NCBI RefSeq assembly: GCF_002252505.1
Contig: NZ_NNRL01000158.1
Location: forward strand, 1-64,000
DNA from: Brucella grignonensis
GTDB taxonomy: Bacteria > Pseudomonadota > Alphaproteobacteria > Rhizobiales > Rhizobiaceae
Length of the DNA stretch: 64,000 nucleotides
Reading direction: 5' to 3'
The notes beneath the pieces were generated by a model that had not been told where the DNA came from, searched no databases, and worked only from the letters and a program-made list of their open reading frames with translations. The position numbers and the translations under genes are program-made. Each line of letters opens with the position of its first letter. Position 1 is the stretch's first letter. This document shows positions 26,964 through 33,828 of the stretch, piece by piece.

Positions 26964-27971
26964 ATGACAGCAGCAAACCCATCTCTCAATGAAACAGAGT
27001 CGGATGCTTCACGTTTACGCGCATTGCTAAGGGCCGTGCGAAACAGCAATGTTTGCGTTCTCTATCAAACACCTGATCTAATTTATGCGTGGGGTGAGAA
27101 CATCCCTTCCTACTGGCAGGAGAGATGGAAAGCCGGTGGGCAGGACTGCGATTTTATCTTTTCGACATCCATGTCACGGCTTGATCACGCCAAGCGCACA
27201 GCACTTGAGACCGGAACTGCACAGAATGTCGAACTGGCTATCAATGATGGCGACAAGCTTCGCTGGATAGAATTTCACATTGATTGTGATCGCGATTCTG
27301 ATGGTAATGTACTTGGGCTGGTCACCACGGCTCTTGAAATCAGCGAGTTGAAACGCCGCGAACAAGTGCTGAAAACATTGTTGCGTGAGGTCAGTCACCG
27401 CTCCAAAAATCTGCTCGCCATTGTGCAGAGCATCGCCAGCCAAACGGCTCGTTTCACTGATTCTGTCGATGACTTCCTTTTAAAATTCCGCGGCCGTATC
27501 CAGTCACTCTCCTATTCCCAAGATCTGGTGACTGATTCCAATTGGCATGGCGCATTGTTTCTGGATCTTGTTCGCTCGCAGATCGAGAAATATATCGACA
27601 TTAACGACGAGCGCCTGATCATCGAAAGTGACAATCCTTATCTGTTTCCCGGAGCTGCATTGCATGTTGGGCTTGCTCTGCATGAACTGATCATCAATGC
27701 GACGTCTTTTGGTGGGCTTTCGATCCCTTATGGCCGCGTCGTCATCTCTGCAAAAATCCAACGCACGCAAAAGGGCGACGAGGAGCTGGTTTTTCATTGG
27801 GAAGAAACCAATCCGTCCATGCCCGAAGTCTATCAGCACGATCCACGCTTTGGCAGCGCCGTTCTGCAGCGCATTGTTCCCTCTGCAGTGGGTGGCCATG
27901 CTGAGTACCGCGTGGATGGCACGGGGGCGGTCTATTCTCTTACGGTTCCCGCAGAACAATTCGATTCTTAA
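26964..27971 (+). CDS. HWE-family histidine kinase with PAS domain, soluble
   Basis: A 335-residue cytoplasmic kinase without membrane helices. An N-terminal PAS-like sensor (about residues 18-130) precedes the HWE/HisKA_2 kinase core, with the phospho-acceptor in LLREVSHRSKNLLAIVQSIA and an ATPase domain (VGLALHELIINATSFG). Kinases of this family commonly feed PhyR. Its position three genes after phyR suggests a second input to the stress pathway, or a brake if it acts as phosphatase. There is no receiver gene beside it other than phyR. Confidence 0.85.
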   Translation: MTAANPSLNETESDASRLRALLRAVRNSNVCVLYQTPDLIYAWGENIPSYWQERWKAGGQDCDFIFSTSMSRLDHAKRTALETGTAQNVELAINDGDKLRWIEFHIDCDRDSDGNVLGLVTTALEISELKRREQVLKTLLREVSHRSKNLLAIVQSIASQTARFTDSVDDFLLKFRGRIQSLSYSQDLVTDSNWHGALFLDLVRSQIEKYIDINDERLIIESDNPYLFPGAALHVGLALHELIINATSFGGLSIPYGRVVISAKIQRTQKGDEELVFHWEETNPSMPEVYQHDPRFGSAVLQRIVPSAVGGHAEYRVDGTGAVYSLTVPAEQFDS

Positions 27972-28030
27972 AATGCAAGCTTAAGTATTCAGGCCGATCC
28001 GGCACATCAATCCATTCCGTGCGACAAAAG

Positions 28031-28065
28031 AAAAGCCGTTATGGTCTTTACCACAACGGCTTTAC
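28031..28065. terminator. Terminator, strongest on the minus strand
   Basis: AAAGCCGTT and AACGGCTTT form a stem that continues with TGG/CCA inside. On the minus strand it is followed by TTTTCTTTTG, so it best ends a minus-strand transcript from the mur side. It may also end the HWE kinase transcript. Confidence 0.7.
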
Positions 28066-28193
28066 TCTGAATATGCGGAATGCCAGCTGCATAAACGGGG
28101 GGCGTCTGCGCGGCATTCTCGCTGTCCACTTCATACGGGGAGATTGAAGGGGACAATGAAGACTGCGTGCGGGGCGGGTGGCAGGCTTCATAT
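28031..28193 (-). ncRNA. Candidate EcfG-dependent small RNA downstream of mur
   Basis: A consensus EcfG promoter (28200-28224, minus strand) and a terminator hairpin (28031-28065) bracket about 160 bases with no convincing gene. The predicted transcript is rich in C runs (CCCGCCCCGC, GTCCCCTTC, ATCTCCCCG), which in alphaproteobacterial small RNAs often lie in loops that pair with ribosome binding sites. A 46-codon frame starting MKPATRPARS lies inside, but it lacks a ribosome binding site. Start site and identity are inferred; I do not recognise a named RNA. Confidence 0.5.
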
Positions 28194-28199
28194 CCCCAG

Positions 28200-28224
28200 A
28201 ACGCCAGCTGAAAGATTTGGTTCC
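28200..28224 (-). promoter_or_regulatory. EcfG promoter directly behind the mur stop codon
   Basis: On the minus strand GGAAC (28224-28220) is followed by exactly 16 bases and CGTT (28203-28200). The -35 element begins two bases after the mur stop codon. Both elements match the consensus without mismatch. Confidence 0.7.
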
Positions 28225-28225
28225 C

Positions 28226-28651
28226 TCAGGATTTAATTTTTTTGCAATAAAGTTCGAGACGGTGATGAACGATCTCATACCCCAACGAACGGGCGATTTC
28301 TTCCTGCAATTTTTCAATCTTATCGGAGCGAAATTCAACCACATCACCGCTATCCATATCGATGATATGGTCATGATGGGCACCGCTCGCCTGCTCAAAC
28401 CGAGACGGCCCGCCAGCAAAGGCATGGCGGTGAATAGCACCGAGCTCTTCCAGCAGTTTCATTGTTCGATAAACAGTCGATAGCGAAATGCTGTTGTCGA
28501 TCTCAACCGCGCGCCGGAAAATCTCCAGCGCATCCGGGTGATCTTCCGTTTCGGTCAATATGTTCAGGATGATACGGCGCGGTCGCGTAATGCGAACACC
28601 AGCCTGCCTCAACTCCTGCTCATAATCGGGCTTCTTGTACGATTCACTCAT
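28226..28651 (-). CDS. mur: Fur-family metalloregulator, probably Mur (manganese-responsive)
   Basis: A 141-residue Fur-superfamily repressor. Residues about 10-75 form the winged helix ([15 protein letters not shown], then [18 protein letters not shown]). The dimerisation and metal domain carries [16 protein letters not shown]. It is not Irr, which lacks this arrangement. In Brucella and rhizobia the protein of this type next to the phyR locus is Mur, which senses manganese. I chose the ATG at 28651; a longer TTG start would lie inside the palindrome described at 28677-28700. Confidence 0.8.
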   Translation of the reverse strand: MSESYKKPDYEQELRQAGVRITRPRRIILNILTETEDHPDALEIFRRAVEIDNSISLSTVYRTMKLLEELGAIHRHAFAGGPSRFEQASGAHHDHIIDMDSGDVVEFRSDKIEKLQEEIARSLGYEIVHHRLELYCKKIKS

Positions 28652-28676
28652 TCCAGGATTATGCACCGGCAAGGCT

Positions 28677-28700
28677 CCAGTTGCAAATTTTTGCAACTGG
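28677..28700. promoter_or_regulatory. Perfect inverted repeat, candidate Mur box
   Basis: CCAGTTGCAAA and TTTGCAACTGG, 11-bp perfect arms around TT, lie 26 bases upstream of the mur ATG. The inner TGCAAATTTTTGCA resembles the TGCAA...TTGCA Mur-responsive sequences of Rhizobium and Brucella, which suggests autoregulation. Confidence 0.6.
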
Positions 28701-28790
28701 AATGGAGAACATCTCCCCAGGCCATTTTTATCCTGCGCCTAAGCCGCCTCATTTCCTTTCAGCACAATGCATATCTCTCACAACTGAAAT

Positions 28791-29048
28791 TCAAAAATAG
28801 GCGAGCGGCGAGAGGCTCAGTACAATGCCGATGAATGCGACAAAGCTGTGCCAGTAAAACAGGCCCCAAAGACCAAAAGCAATTCCTACCGGCGCCGTGT
28901 AAACACAGAAAAAGACGATATAGCCGTCGTTACCGACGCCGAAGAAAACAAGATAAAAGAAAATGAAAGCGGTTATTGCACCAAAGATCAGGGATATAAT
29001 CGCCGAGAAGCACCAATTTTGCTTCCTGATAGGTTTTGCCTGATCCAT
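28791..29048 (-). CDS. Small integral membrane protein, unknown
   Basis: An 85-residue protein from MDQAKPIRKQ, with GCAGGGC just before the ATG. It has three hydrophobic segments (about residues 15-35, 38-58 and 62-82), aromatic-rich, with GIAFGLWGLFYWH in the middle. No family is recognised. It lies between mur and a secreted-protein gene, all on the minus strand, with gaps large enough for separate promoters. Confidence 0.5.
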   Translation of the reverse strand: MDQAKPIRKQNWCFSAIISLIFGAITAFIFFYLVFFGVGNDGYIVFFCVYTAPVGIAFGLWGLFYWHSFVAFIGIVLSLSPLAYF

Positions 29049-29177
29049 GCCCTGCCAATTTCCCGAATATGTTCTCAAACCGAACCAGCAACCCCATTCC
29101 AGCCATTATTCATACCGTGGAGTTTCAACTGGATAAGACTTTCTAGCCGAGGCATCATCGTGAGCAGTCACCCTTGG

Positions 29178-29855
29178 TCATGGTGCACCCACCCGAAAAT
29201 AGGTACCGGCCGCGGTGCCAAAGCCACCTGACGTAGTTTCATCGCAAAACGGGGTCGGAATATTCAGCGTTGCTCCTTGCAGGCGTAACACCAGAGGACC
29301 GCCCTCCCCCTTAAATTCGGCTTCACCAGCCGATTTCTGCTCAAGCACACCCTCGAAACTGCACACCCATGTCCCATTGGCCTGATCTGCAACATTGACA
29401 TTCACAGCAAGTTGGCCTGATGGCTTCTTTTCTACCTCAATGGCACCCCATGCATTGTTCCATTTGCCTTCAAGAGATGAGTTATCTGTGACTGAAATCC
29501 AGTTGAGGAATTCTGCACGCATGTCTGTCCGATCAAGCAAACCGGTCAGTCTATTTTCCAGATTAGATAAATTGCTTTCAAAAGCTTCAGCCCGAATCTT
29601 GATAAAGGCGCTCTGATCGGTGCGAAGTGCTTCCTTCAATACAGGATCGGCTCTTTCAATCAGTGCAGAATAAGCAATCGACATAGCGCGATCTGCTTCG
29701 GCAATGTCTGGCTTAGAACAAATTGCCTTTTCCGTTGTGGTCGAAGCTTTACCACAGTCAAACCCAGCCTGAGCCAGTGCTGGAACCTGGGGGAATACGT
29801 AAACTCCTAAAGCAGCACACAAGACAGCAGAGTATTTCGTATGACGCATTTTCAC
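29178..29855 (-). CDS. Secreted LprI/DUF1311-domain protein
   Basis: A 225-residue exported protein. A signal peptide covers about residues 1-29 and ends VPALAQA. The domain at about 32-110 (FDCGKASTTTEKAICSKPDI, then AYSALIERADP) has the conserved cysteine pair of the lysozyme-inhibitor LprI-like N-terminal family. The C-terminal part (about 120-225) is a beta-rich region ending FCDETTSGGFGTAAG that I do not recognise. A role in lysozyme resistance is suggested by family name only. Confidence 0.78.
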   Translation of the reverse strand: MKMRHTKYSAVLCAALGVYVFPQVPALAQAGFDCGKASTTTEKAICSKPDIAEADRAMSIAYSALIERADPVLKEALRTDQSAFIKIRAEAFESNLSNLENRLTGLLDRTDMRAEFLNWISVTDNSSLEGKWNNAWGAIEVEKKPSGQLAVNVNVADQANGTWVCSFEGVLEQKSAGEAEFKGEGGPLVLRLQGATLNIPTPFCDETTSGGFGTAAGTYFRVGAP

Positions 29856-30071
29856 CCTCAGTATTTATCTCTTCAACTGTCGTCGATATGTCTGTGATCA
29901 GGAGTAGACTTGTAATGGCTTAATGCCATTTATCCAACTCTTTAAGCAACGTTTGCGTCGAATGCAGGAGGGCCGGGTCGCCACAGTCAGCAAGTATGCG
30001 AACGTCTCACCAAGTGGATCAGACGTTAATTTGCGAACACAGGCCGATTTAATTGAAGGTGTCGAAATCAT
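29856..30071. other. Gap before tRNA-Glu, no gene seen
   Basis: This stretch between the LprI-like gene and the 3' end of tRNA-Glu contains only frames that run through the tRNA or lack a ribosome binding site. I see no integrase remnant or direct repeat of the tRNA end. Confidence 0.5.
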
Positions 30072-30146
30072 TGGTACGCCCAAGGGGAATCGAACCCCTG
30101 TTTGCGCCGTGAGAGGGCGCCGTCCTGACCGCTAGACGATGGGCGC
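30072..30146 (-). tRNA. tRNA-Glu, anticodon CTC
   Basis: The minus strand folds as a 75-nt tRNA including an encoded CCA end. The acceptor stem is GCGCCCA with TGGGCGT. The D arm contains CGTCTAGCGGTCAGGAC, the anticodon loop is CTCTCAC (anticodon CTC), and the T arm is CAGGGG-TTCGATT-CCCCTTG. The body matches bacterial tRNA-Glu closely. It reads GAG codons. Confidence 0.95.
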
Positions 30147-30246
30147 AGAGCCAAGTAGCTTTCGCTGATATAGACCTGACGGGGCAAAAGCGCAATGCCG
30201 GCTGAAATTGAGAAGGGCGACAGAACTGCCGCCCTCAAACGCATAA

Positions 30247-30729
30247 TTACTCGACATTGCCAAGCTTGATGCGGCCAACGATACGAGACTCGCGATAATC
30301 GTAAACGATAATCTCAGTACCGCCATCTGGCAGCAAAGTTTCCAGCGAAAGCTGCTGACCGGAAAGGCTCTGCGACAACAGGCGCGTGCCCGGCGCAAGC
30401 TCAATCTGCGATTCAATCAGCTTGACTGGTTCAGGCTGCGTTGGTGCAATTGCGGCTTGTCCCGGAATGTCAGAACGCGCAGCTTCGGTTTCGCTTGCGT
30501 CCGGCGCGCGATTGATCTTGTAGACAACTGCGACAAGCACAGCCATAAGACCAATCAACATAACACCGATTGAAACTGCAAGCAGACGGATCATCTTGCG
30601 ACGGACTTTCTCCATCGCTGGATCAAGCGGGGGTTCCGGCTGTTGTTGTTCCGGATAATAGCCCTGCTGATAGTCCTGATATCCTGAATCCTGCTGATTC
30701 TGATATCGGGGATAGTGTGGATCCTGCAT
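30247..30729 (-). CDS. DUF6476-type membrane protein
   Basis: A 160-residue protein from MQDPHYPRYQ. Residues about 1-35 are rich in Tyr, Gln and Pro. One membrane helix lies at about 46-68 (LLAVSIGVMLIGLMAVLVAV). The C-terminal half is a small periplasmic domain ending in the conserved ETLLPDGGTEIIVYDYRE and GRIKLG, as in the DUF6476 family of Rhizobiales. Function is unknown. It is divergent from rluD with 57 bases between starts. Confidence 0.72.
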   Translation of the reverse strand: MQDPHYPRYQNQQDSGYQDYQQGYYPEQQQPEPPLDPAMEKVRRKMIRLLAVSIGVMLIGLMAVLVAVVYKINRAPDASETEAARSDIPGQAAIAPTQPEPVKLIESQIELAPGTRLLSQSLSGQQLSLETLLPDGGTEIIVYDYRESRIVGRIKLGNVE

Positions 30730-30786
30730 TAAATGACTCCGGTTCATGCACCCGCGTGGGCGCGTGATAACGAAGGGAAGAGACAA

Positions 30787-31791
30787 TTGAAAGAACTAAT
30801 TGCCGACCTAGACGCTGCGGGCAAAAGATTAGACCAGTGGCTGGCCGCAGCATTGGGGCCGGAACTCTCCCGCAGTCGCGTCCAGTCCCTGATTGCTGAG
30901 GGTCATGTGACCCTCGATGGTGTTCCCGCCAGCGGCGCAAAGCAAAAGCTGCGCGAAGGCATGAAGATTGCCATCGTGCTGCCAGAGCCTGAACCTGCCG
31001 ACCCGCAAGGCGAGAACATCCCGCTGGATATTCTCTATGAAGACGATGATCTCATCGTTATCAACAAGCCCTCTGGCCTTGTTGTCCATCCGGGCAACGG
31101 TAACTGGACAGGAACGCTTGTTAATGCCCTCATATATCATTGTGGCGATAGCTTGTCGGGCATCGGTGGTGTACGCCGTCCGGGTATCGTTCATCGCCTC
31201 GATAAAGACACAAGCGGCGTTATGGTTGTTGCGAAAAACGACCATTCGCATCGCCACCTGAGCGAACAGTTCGCCGACCATGGCCGCACCGGCGATCTCG
31301 AACGCGCCTATCTAGCACTGGTATGGGGCATGACGGAACGTCCTCAAGGCGTGATTGATGCCCATCTTGGCCGCTCACATCGTGATCGCACCAAGCAGGC
31401 CGTCGTCAGTGAAGAACGCGAAGACGCGCGACACGCAGTCACCCACTATGTGACGATTGAAAAATTCGCGCCGCAGGAAGATGCAACCGCCCTCGCCTCA
31501 CTCGTTGAATGCCGCCTTGAAACAGGCCGCACACACCAGATACGCGTTCACATGGCCCATATCGGCCATCCGCTCGTTGGCGATATGGATTATGGCAGTG
31601 CATACAAAACCAAAGCCAACAAACTGCCAGAGCCGCTAAAGAACGCGGTACACGGCTTCCACCGTCAGGCACTGCATGCATGGCTGCTCGCTTTCACACA
31701 TCCTGCAACCGAAGAGCTTATGCGCTTTGAAGCAGCAATGCCGGAAGATATGGAGCACCTTCTGGAAAGTTTCCGCAGCTACTCTATATAA
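30787..31791 (+). CDS. rluD: RluD-type 23S rRNA pseudouridine synthase
   Basis: A 334-residue enzyme that isomerises uridines in helix 69 of 23S rRNA. An N-terminal S4 RNA-binding domain (about residues 10-65) is followed by the catalytic domain with the active-site aspartate in HRLDKDTSGVMVVAK, and RTHQIRVHMAHIGHPLVGD. The TTG at 30787 has GAAGGGAAG seven bases upstream; an ATG 18 codons earlier would overlap the divergent promoter region. rluD directly before rpoH is the usual alphaproteobacterial order. Confidence 0.9.
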   Translation: MKELIADLDAAGKRLDQWLAAALGPELSRSRVQSLIAEGHVTLDGVPASGAKQKLREGMKIAIVLPEPEPADPQGENIPLDILYEDDDLIVINKPSGLVVHPGNGNWTGTLVNALIYHCGDSLSGIGGVRRPGIVHRLDKDTSGVMVVAKNDHSHRHLSEQFADHGRTGDLERAYLALVWGMTERPQGVIDAHLGRSHRDRTKQAVVSEEREDARHAVTHYVTIEKFAPQEDATALASLVECRLETGRTHQIRVHMAHIGHPLVGDMDYGSAYKTKANKLPEPLKNAVHGFHRQALHAWLLAFTHPATEELMRFEAAMPEDMEHLLESFRSYSI

Positions 31792-31969
31792 GCTTACAAA
31801 GAATATCGGCTCGTTTTGGGCCATGTATGAGGCCATGCATGAAATGGTTTAAGCAGGGGCGCATATCGGAGCATCGTTGACGCATGTGCTCCCTTGCTGT
31901 TCACATTCTAGTGACAGATTGTTTCATGAGTTTAAAGATCGTGTTTTTGCCAAAATCGTGCCTATATAT

Positions 31970-32055
31970 GGAGGCTCGCGTGAGGGAAGTGCAGGAGGCA
32001 GCCCCCGCGACAGGTTCGCCAGATGGGAGCCTGAAATTATAAAGGAGGGTGCTCT
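31970..32055 (+). promoter_or_regulatory. rpoH leader with possible 20-codon upstream ORF
   Basis: GGAGG (31970-31974), five bases, then a GTG (31980) opens a 20-codon frame that stops at 32042, 13 bases before the rpoH ATG and just before its AAGGAGG site. AGGCTC (31972-31977) can pair with GAGCCT (32027-32032), which would bury the leader initiation site. Coupling or temperature sensing is possible; this is inference. Confidence 0.45.
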
Positions 32056-32967
32056 ATGGCCCAGGTTAATCTCCCCAGCATTACGTCCGGTGACGGTGGC
32101 CTTACCCGTTATCTTGAAGAAATTCGTCGTTTCCCAATGCTTCAGCCGCAGGAAGAATACATGCTGGCGAAGCGTTATCATGAACATACCGATCCGAAGG
32201 CTGCCCACAAGCTGGTGACAAGCCATCTTCGCCTCGTTGCGAAGATTGCAATGGGCTATCGTGGCTATGGACTGCCGATCGGCGAAGTGATTTCGGAAGG
32301 CAATGTCGGTCTGATGCAGGCCGTCAAGCGCTTTGAACCAGAACGCGGCTTCCGTCTGGCAACTTATGCCATGTGGTGGATCAAGGCCTCGATCCAGGAA
32401 TATATCCTGCGTTCGTGGAGCCTTGTGAAGATGGGCACGACTGCCAATCAGAAGCGCCTGTTCTTCAATCTGCGCAAGATGAAGAGCAAAATTCAGGCGC
32501 TCGACGATGGCGATCTCAACCCCGATCAGGTCAAGCAGATTGCGACCAAGCTACAGGTCAGCGAAGAAGAAGTGGTTTCCATGAACCGCCGTCTCTCGGG
32601 TGACGCTTCGCTCAATGCGCCTCTGCGCGCCAGTGAAGGTGAATCGGGCGAATGGCAGGATTGGCTGGTCGATGACAGCAGCAGCCAGGAACAGGTGCTG
32701 ATCGAACAGGACGAGCTGGAAAGCCGCCGCTCGCTGCTCGAACAGGCCATGGACACGCTCAACGAACGCGAACGCCGCATTTTTGAGGCTCGCCGCCTGT
32801 CGGAAGACCCAATGACGCTGGAAGACCTTTCCGGTGAATTTGGCATCAGCCGTGAACGCGTGCGTCAGATTGAAGTGCGCGCTTTTGAAAAAGTACAGGC
32901 TGCGGTCAAGGCTGCGGCCATCAAACAGCAGAAGGCGTTGAACCATGTCGAGGAAGCTCACGCTTAA
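32056..32967 (+). CDS. rpoH: RNA polymerase heat-shock sigma factor RpoH
   Basis: A 303-residue sigma-32 family factor that drives heat-shock and envelope protein-quality genes. Region 2 contains HLRLVAKIAMGYRGYGLPIGE and the aromatic WWIKASIQEYILRSWSLVK, and the RpoH box region includes RKMKSKIQALDDG. Region 4 ends EFGISRERVRQIEVRAFEK. AAGGAGGG lies before the ATG. Brucella and relatives have two rpoH genes; this one follows rluD. Confidence 0.95.
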   Translation: MAQVNLPSITSGDGGLTRYLEEIRRFPMLQPQEEYMLAKRYHEHTDPKAAHKLVTSHLRLVAKIAMGYRGYGLPIGEVISEGNVGLMQAVKRFEPERGFRLATYAMWWIKASIQEYILRSWSLVKMGTTANQKRLFFNLRKMKSKIQALDDGDLNPDQVKQIATKLQVSEEEVVSMNRRLSGDASLNAPLRASEGESGEWQDWLVDDSSSQEQVLIEQDELESRRSLLEQAMDTLNERERRIFEARRLSEDPMTLEDLSGEFGISRERVRQIEVRAFEKVQAAVKAAAIKQQKALNHVEEAHA

Positions 32968-32993
32968 AATTCTGCACTCTTTGAAACCAATCC

Positions 32994-33036
32994 CTGCCGC
33001 AAGTGGATCGTTCCATTTTGCGGCAGTTTGCTTTTA
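32994..33036 (+). terminator. Terminator after rpoH
   Basis: CTGCCGCAA and TTGCGGCAG form a nine-pair stem with TGG/CCA pairing inside, followed by TTTGCTTTT. Confidence 0.75.
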
Positions 33037-33162
33037 AAGCATGACAAAATTAGCGAGCATATCTCATACGACTGTCACGAAACCGATAAAAAAACGCCAA
33101 ATAACTGTGATGCAATGGCTTTAGGCAACAGGTGTATTTCACCCAAGCCTGAAGGTCATCTC

Positions 33163-33765
33163 ATGAAAAAGCTCCTGCTCGCTGCAGCTTTCGCTCTCAC
33201 CGCTGCGACCGCCGTCTCTGCATCTGAATATGTTTCTTATCTCGACTATCCTCAGAAAGAACAGGATGGGAAAGAGTTCTTCACAGCCATTGAAATTCCT
33301 CAGGGCAGCTTCACCAAATACGAAATCAACGACAAGACCGGCCACATCGTTGTTGATCGCTACCAGTCCATGCCAGTCATCTATCCGGCCAATTACGGTT
33401 CGATCACCAGCACGCTCGCTGGCGACGGTGATCCGCTCGATGCACTTGTCTATACGCGTGAGCCTATCGTTCCGGGCGCTATCATCAAGGTCCGCCCTAT
33501 TGGCGTTCTGAAGATGATCGACGGCGGTGAAACCGACGACAAGATCGTGGCTGTACCAACGTCGAAAATCGACCCTACCTATGACAACATCAAGGAAATC
33601 ACTGACCTACCAAAGATCGAGCAGCAGCGCCTGGAAGCCTTCTTCCGTGTCTACAAGCAACTTCCAGAAGGCCGTAAGGTCGTAGAACTCGGTGGCTTTG
33701 ACACTGCTGAGACTGCTGCAAACGAAGTCGCCAAGGCAATCAAGGCATTCTCTGAAAAGAAATAA
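33163..33765 (+). CDS. ppa: Inorganic pyrophosphatase with signal peptide
   Basis: A 200-residue class A (family I) pyrophosphatase that hydrolyses pyrophosphate with magnesium. Catalytic signatures are IEIPQGSFTKYEIN, YPANYGSI and the triple-aspartate motif GDGDPLDALV. Unlike the cytoplasmic enzyme, it has an N-terminal Sec signal, MKKLLLAAAFALTAATAVSA, so it should act in the periplasm. The start has AAGGT upstream. Whether a second, cytoplasmic copy exists lies outside this window. Confidence 0.88.
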   Translation: MKKLLLAAAFALTAATAVSASEYVSYLDYPQKEQDGKEFFTAIEIPQGSFTKYEINDKTGHIVVDRYQSMPVIYPANYGSITSTLAGDGDPLDALVYTREPIVPGAIIKVRPIGVLKMIDGGETDDKIVAVPTSKIDPTYDNIKEITDLPKIEQQRLEAFFRVYKQLPEGRKVVELGGFDTAETAANEVAKAIKAFSEKK

Positions 33766-33781
33766 TCAACCGCACTGAAAG

Positions 33782-33811
33782 AAAAAGGCCGCTTTAAGCG
33801 GCCTTTTTTTG
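33782..33811. terminator. Bidirectional terminator
   Basis: AAAAAGGCCGC-TTTAA-GCGGCCTTTTTTT separates the plus-strand pyrophosphatase from the minus-strand 475-residue protein gene. Confidence 0.9.
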
Positions 33812-33828
33812 ATTCTCGGCTCTGACTT

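Noticed and set aside
29923..30135. A 70-codon plus-strand frame that ends in a GTPKGNRTPV-like sequence
   Set aside because: Its last part is the antisense of tRNA-Glu, a well-known artefact, and it has no ribosome binding site.
30072..30146. tRNA-Glu as an integration site for a mobile element
   Set aside because: No integrase, direct repeat of the tRNA end or foreign gene block lies on either side.
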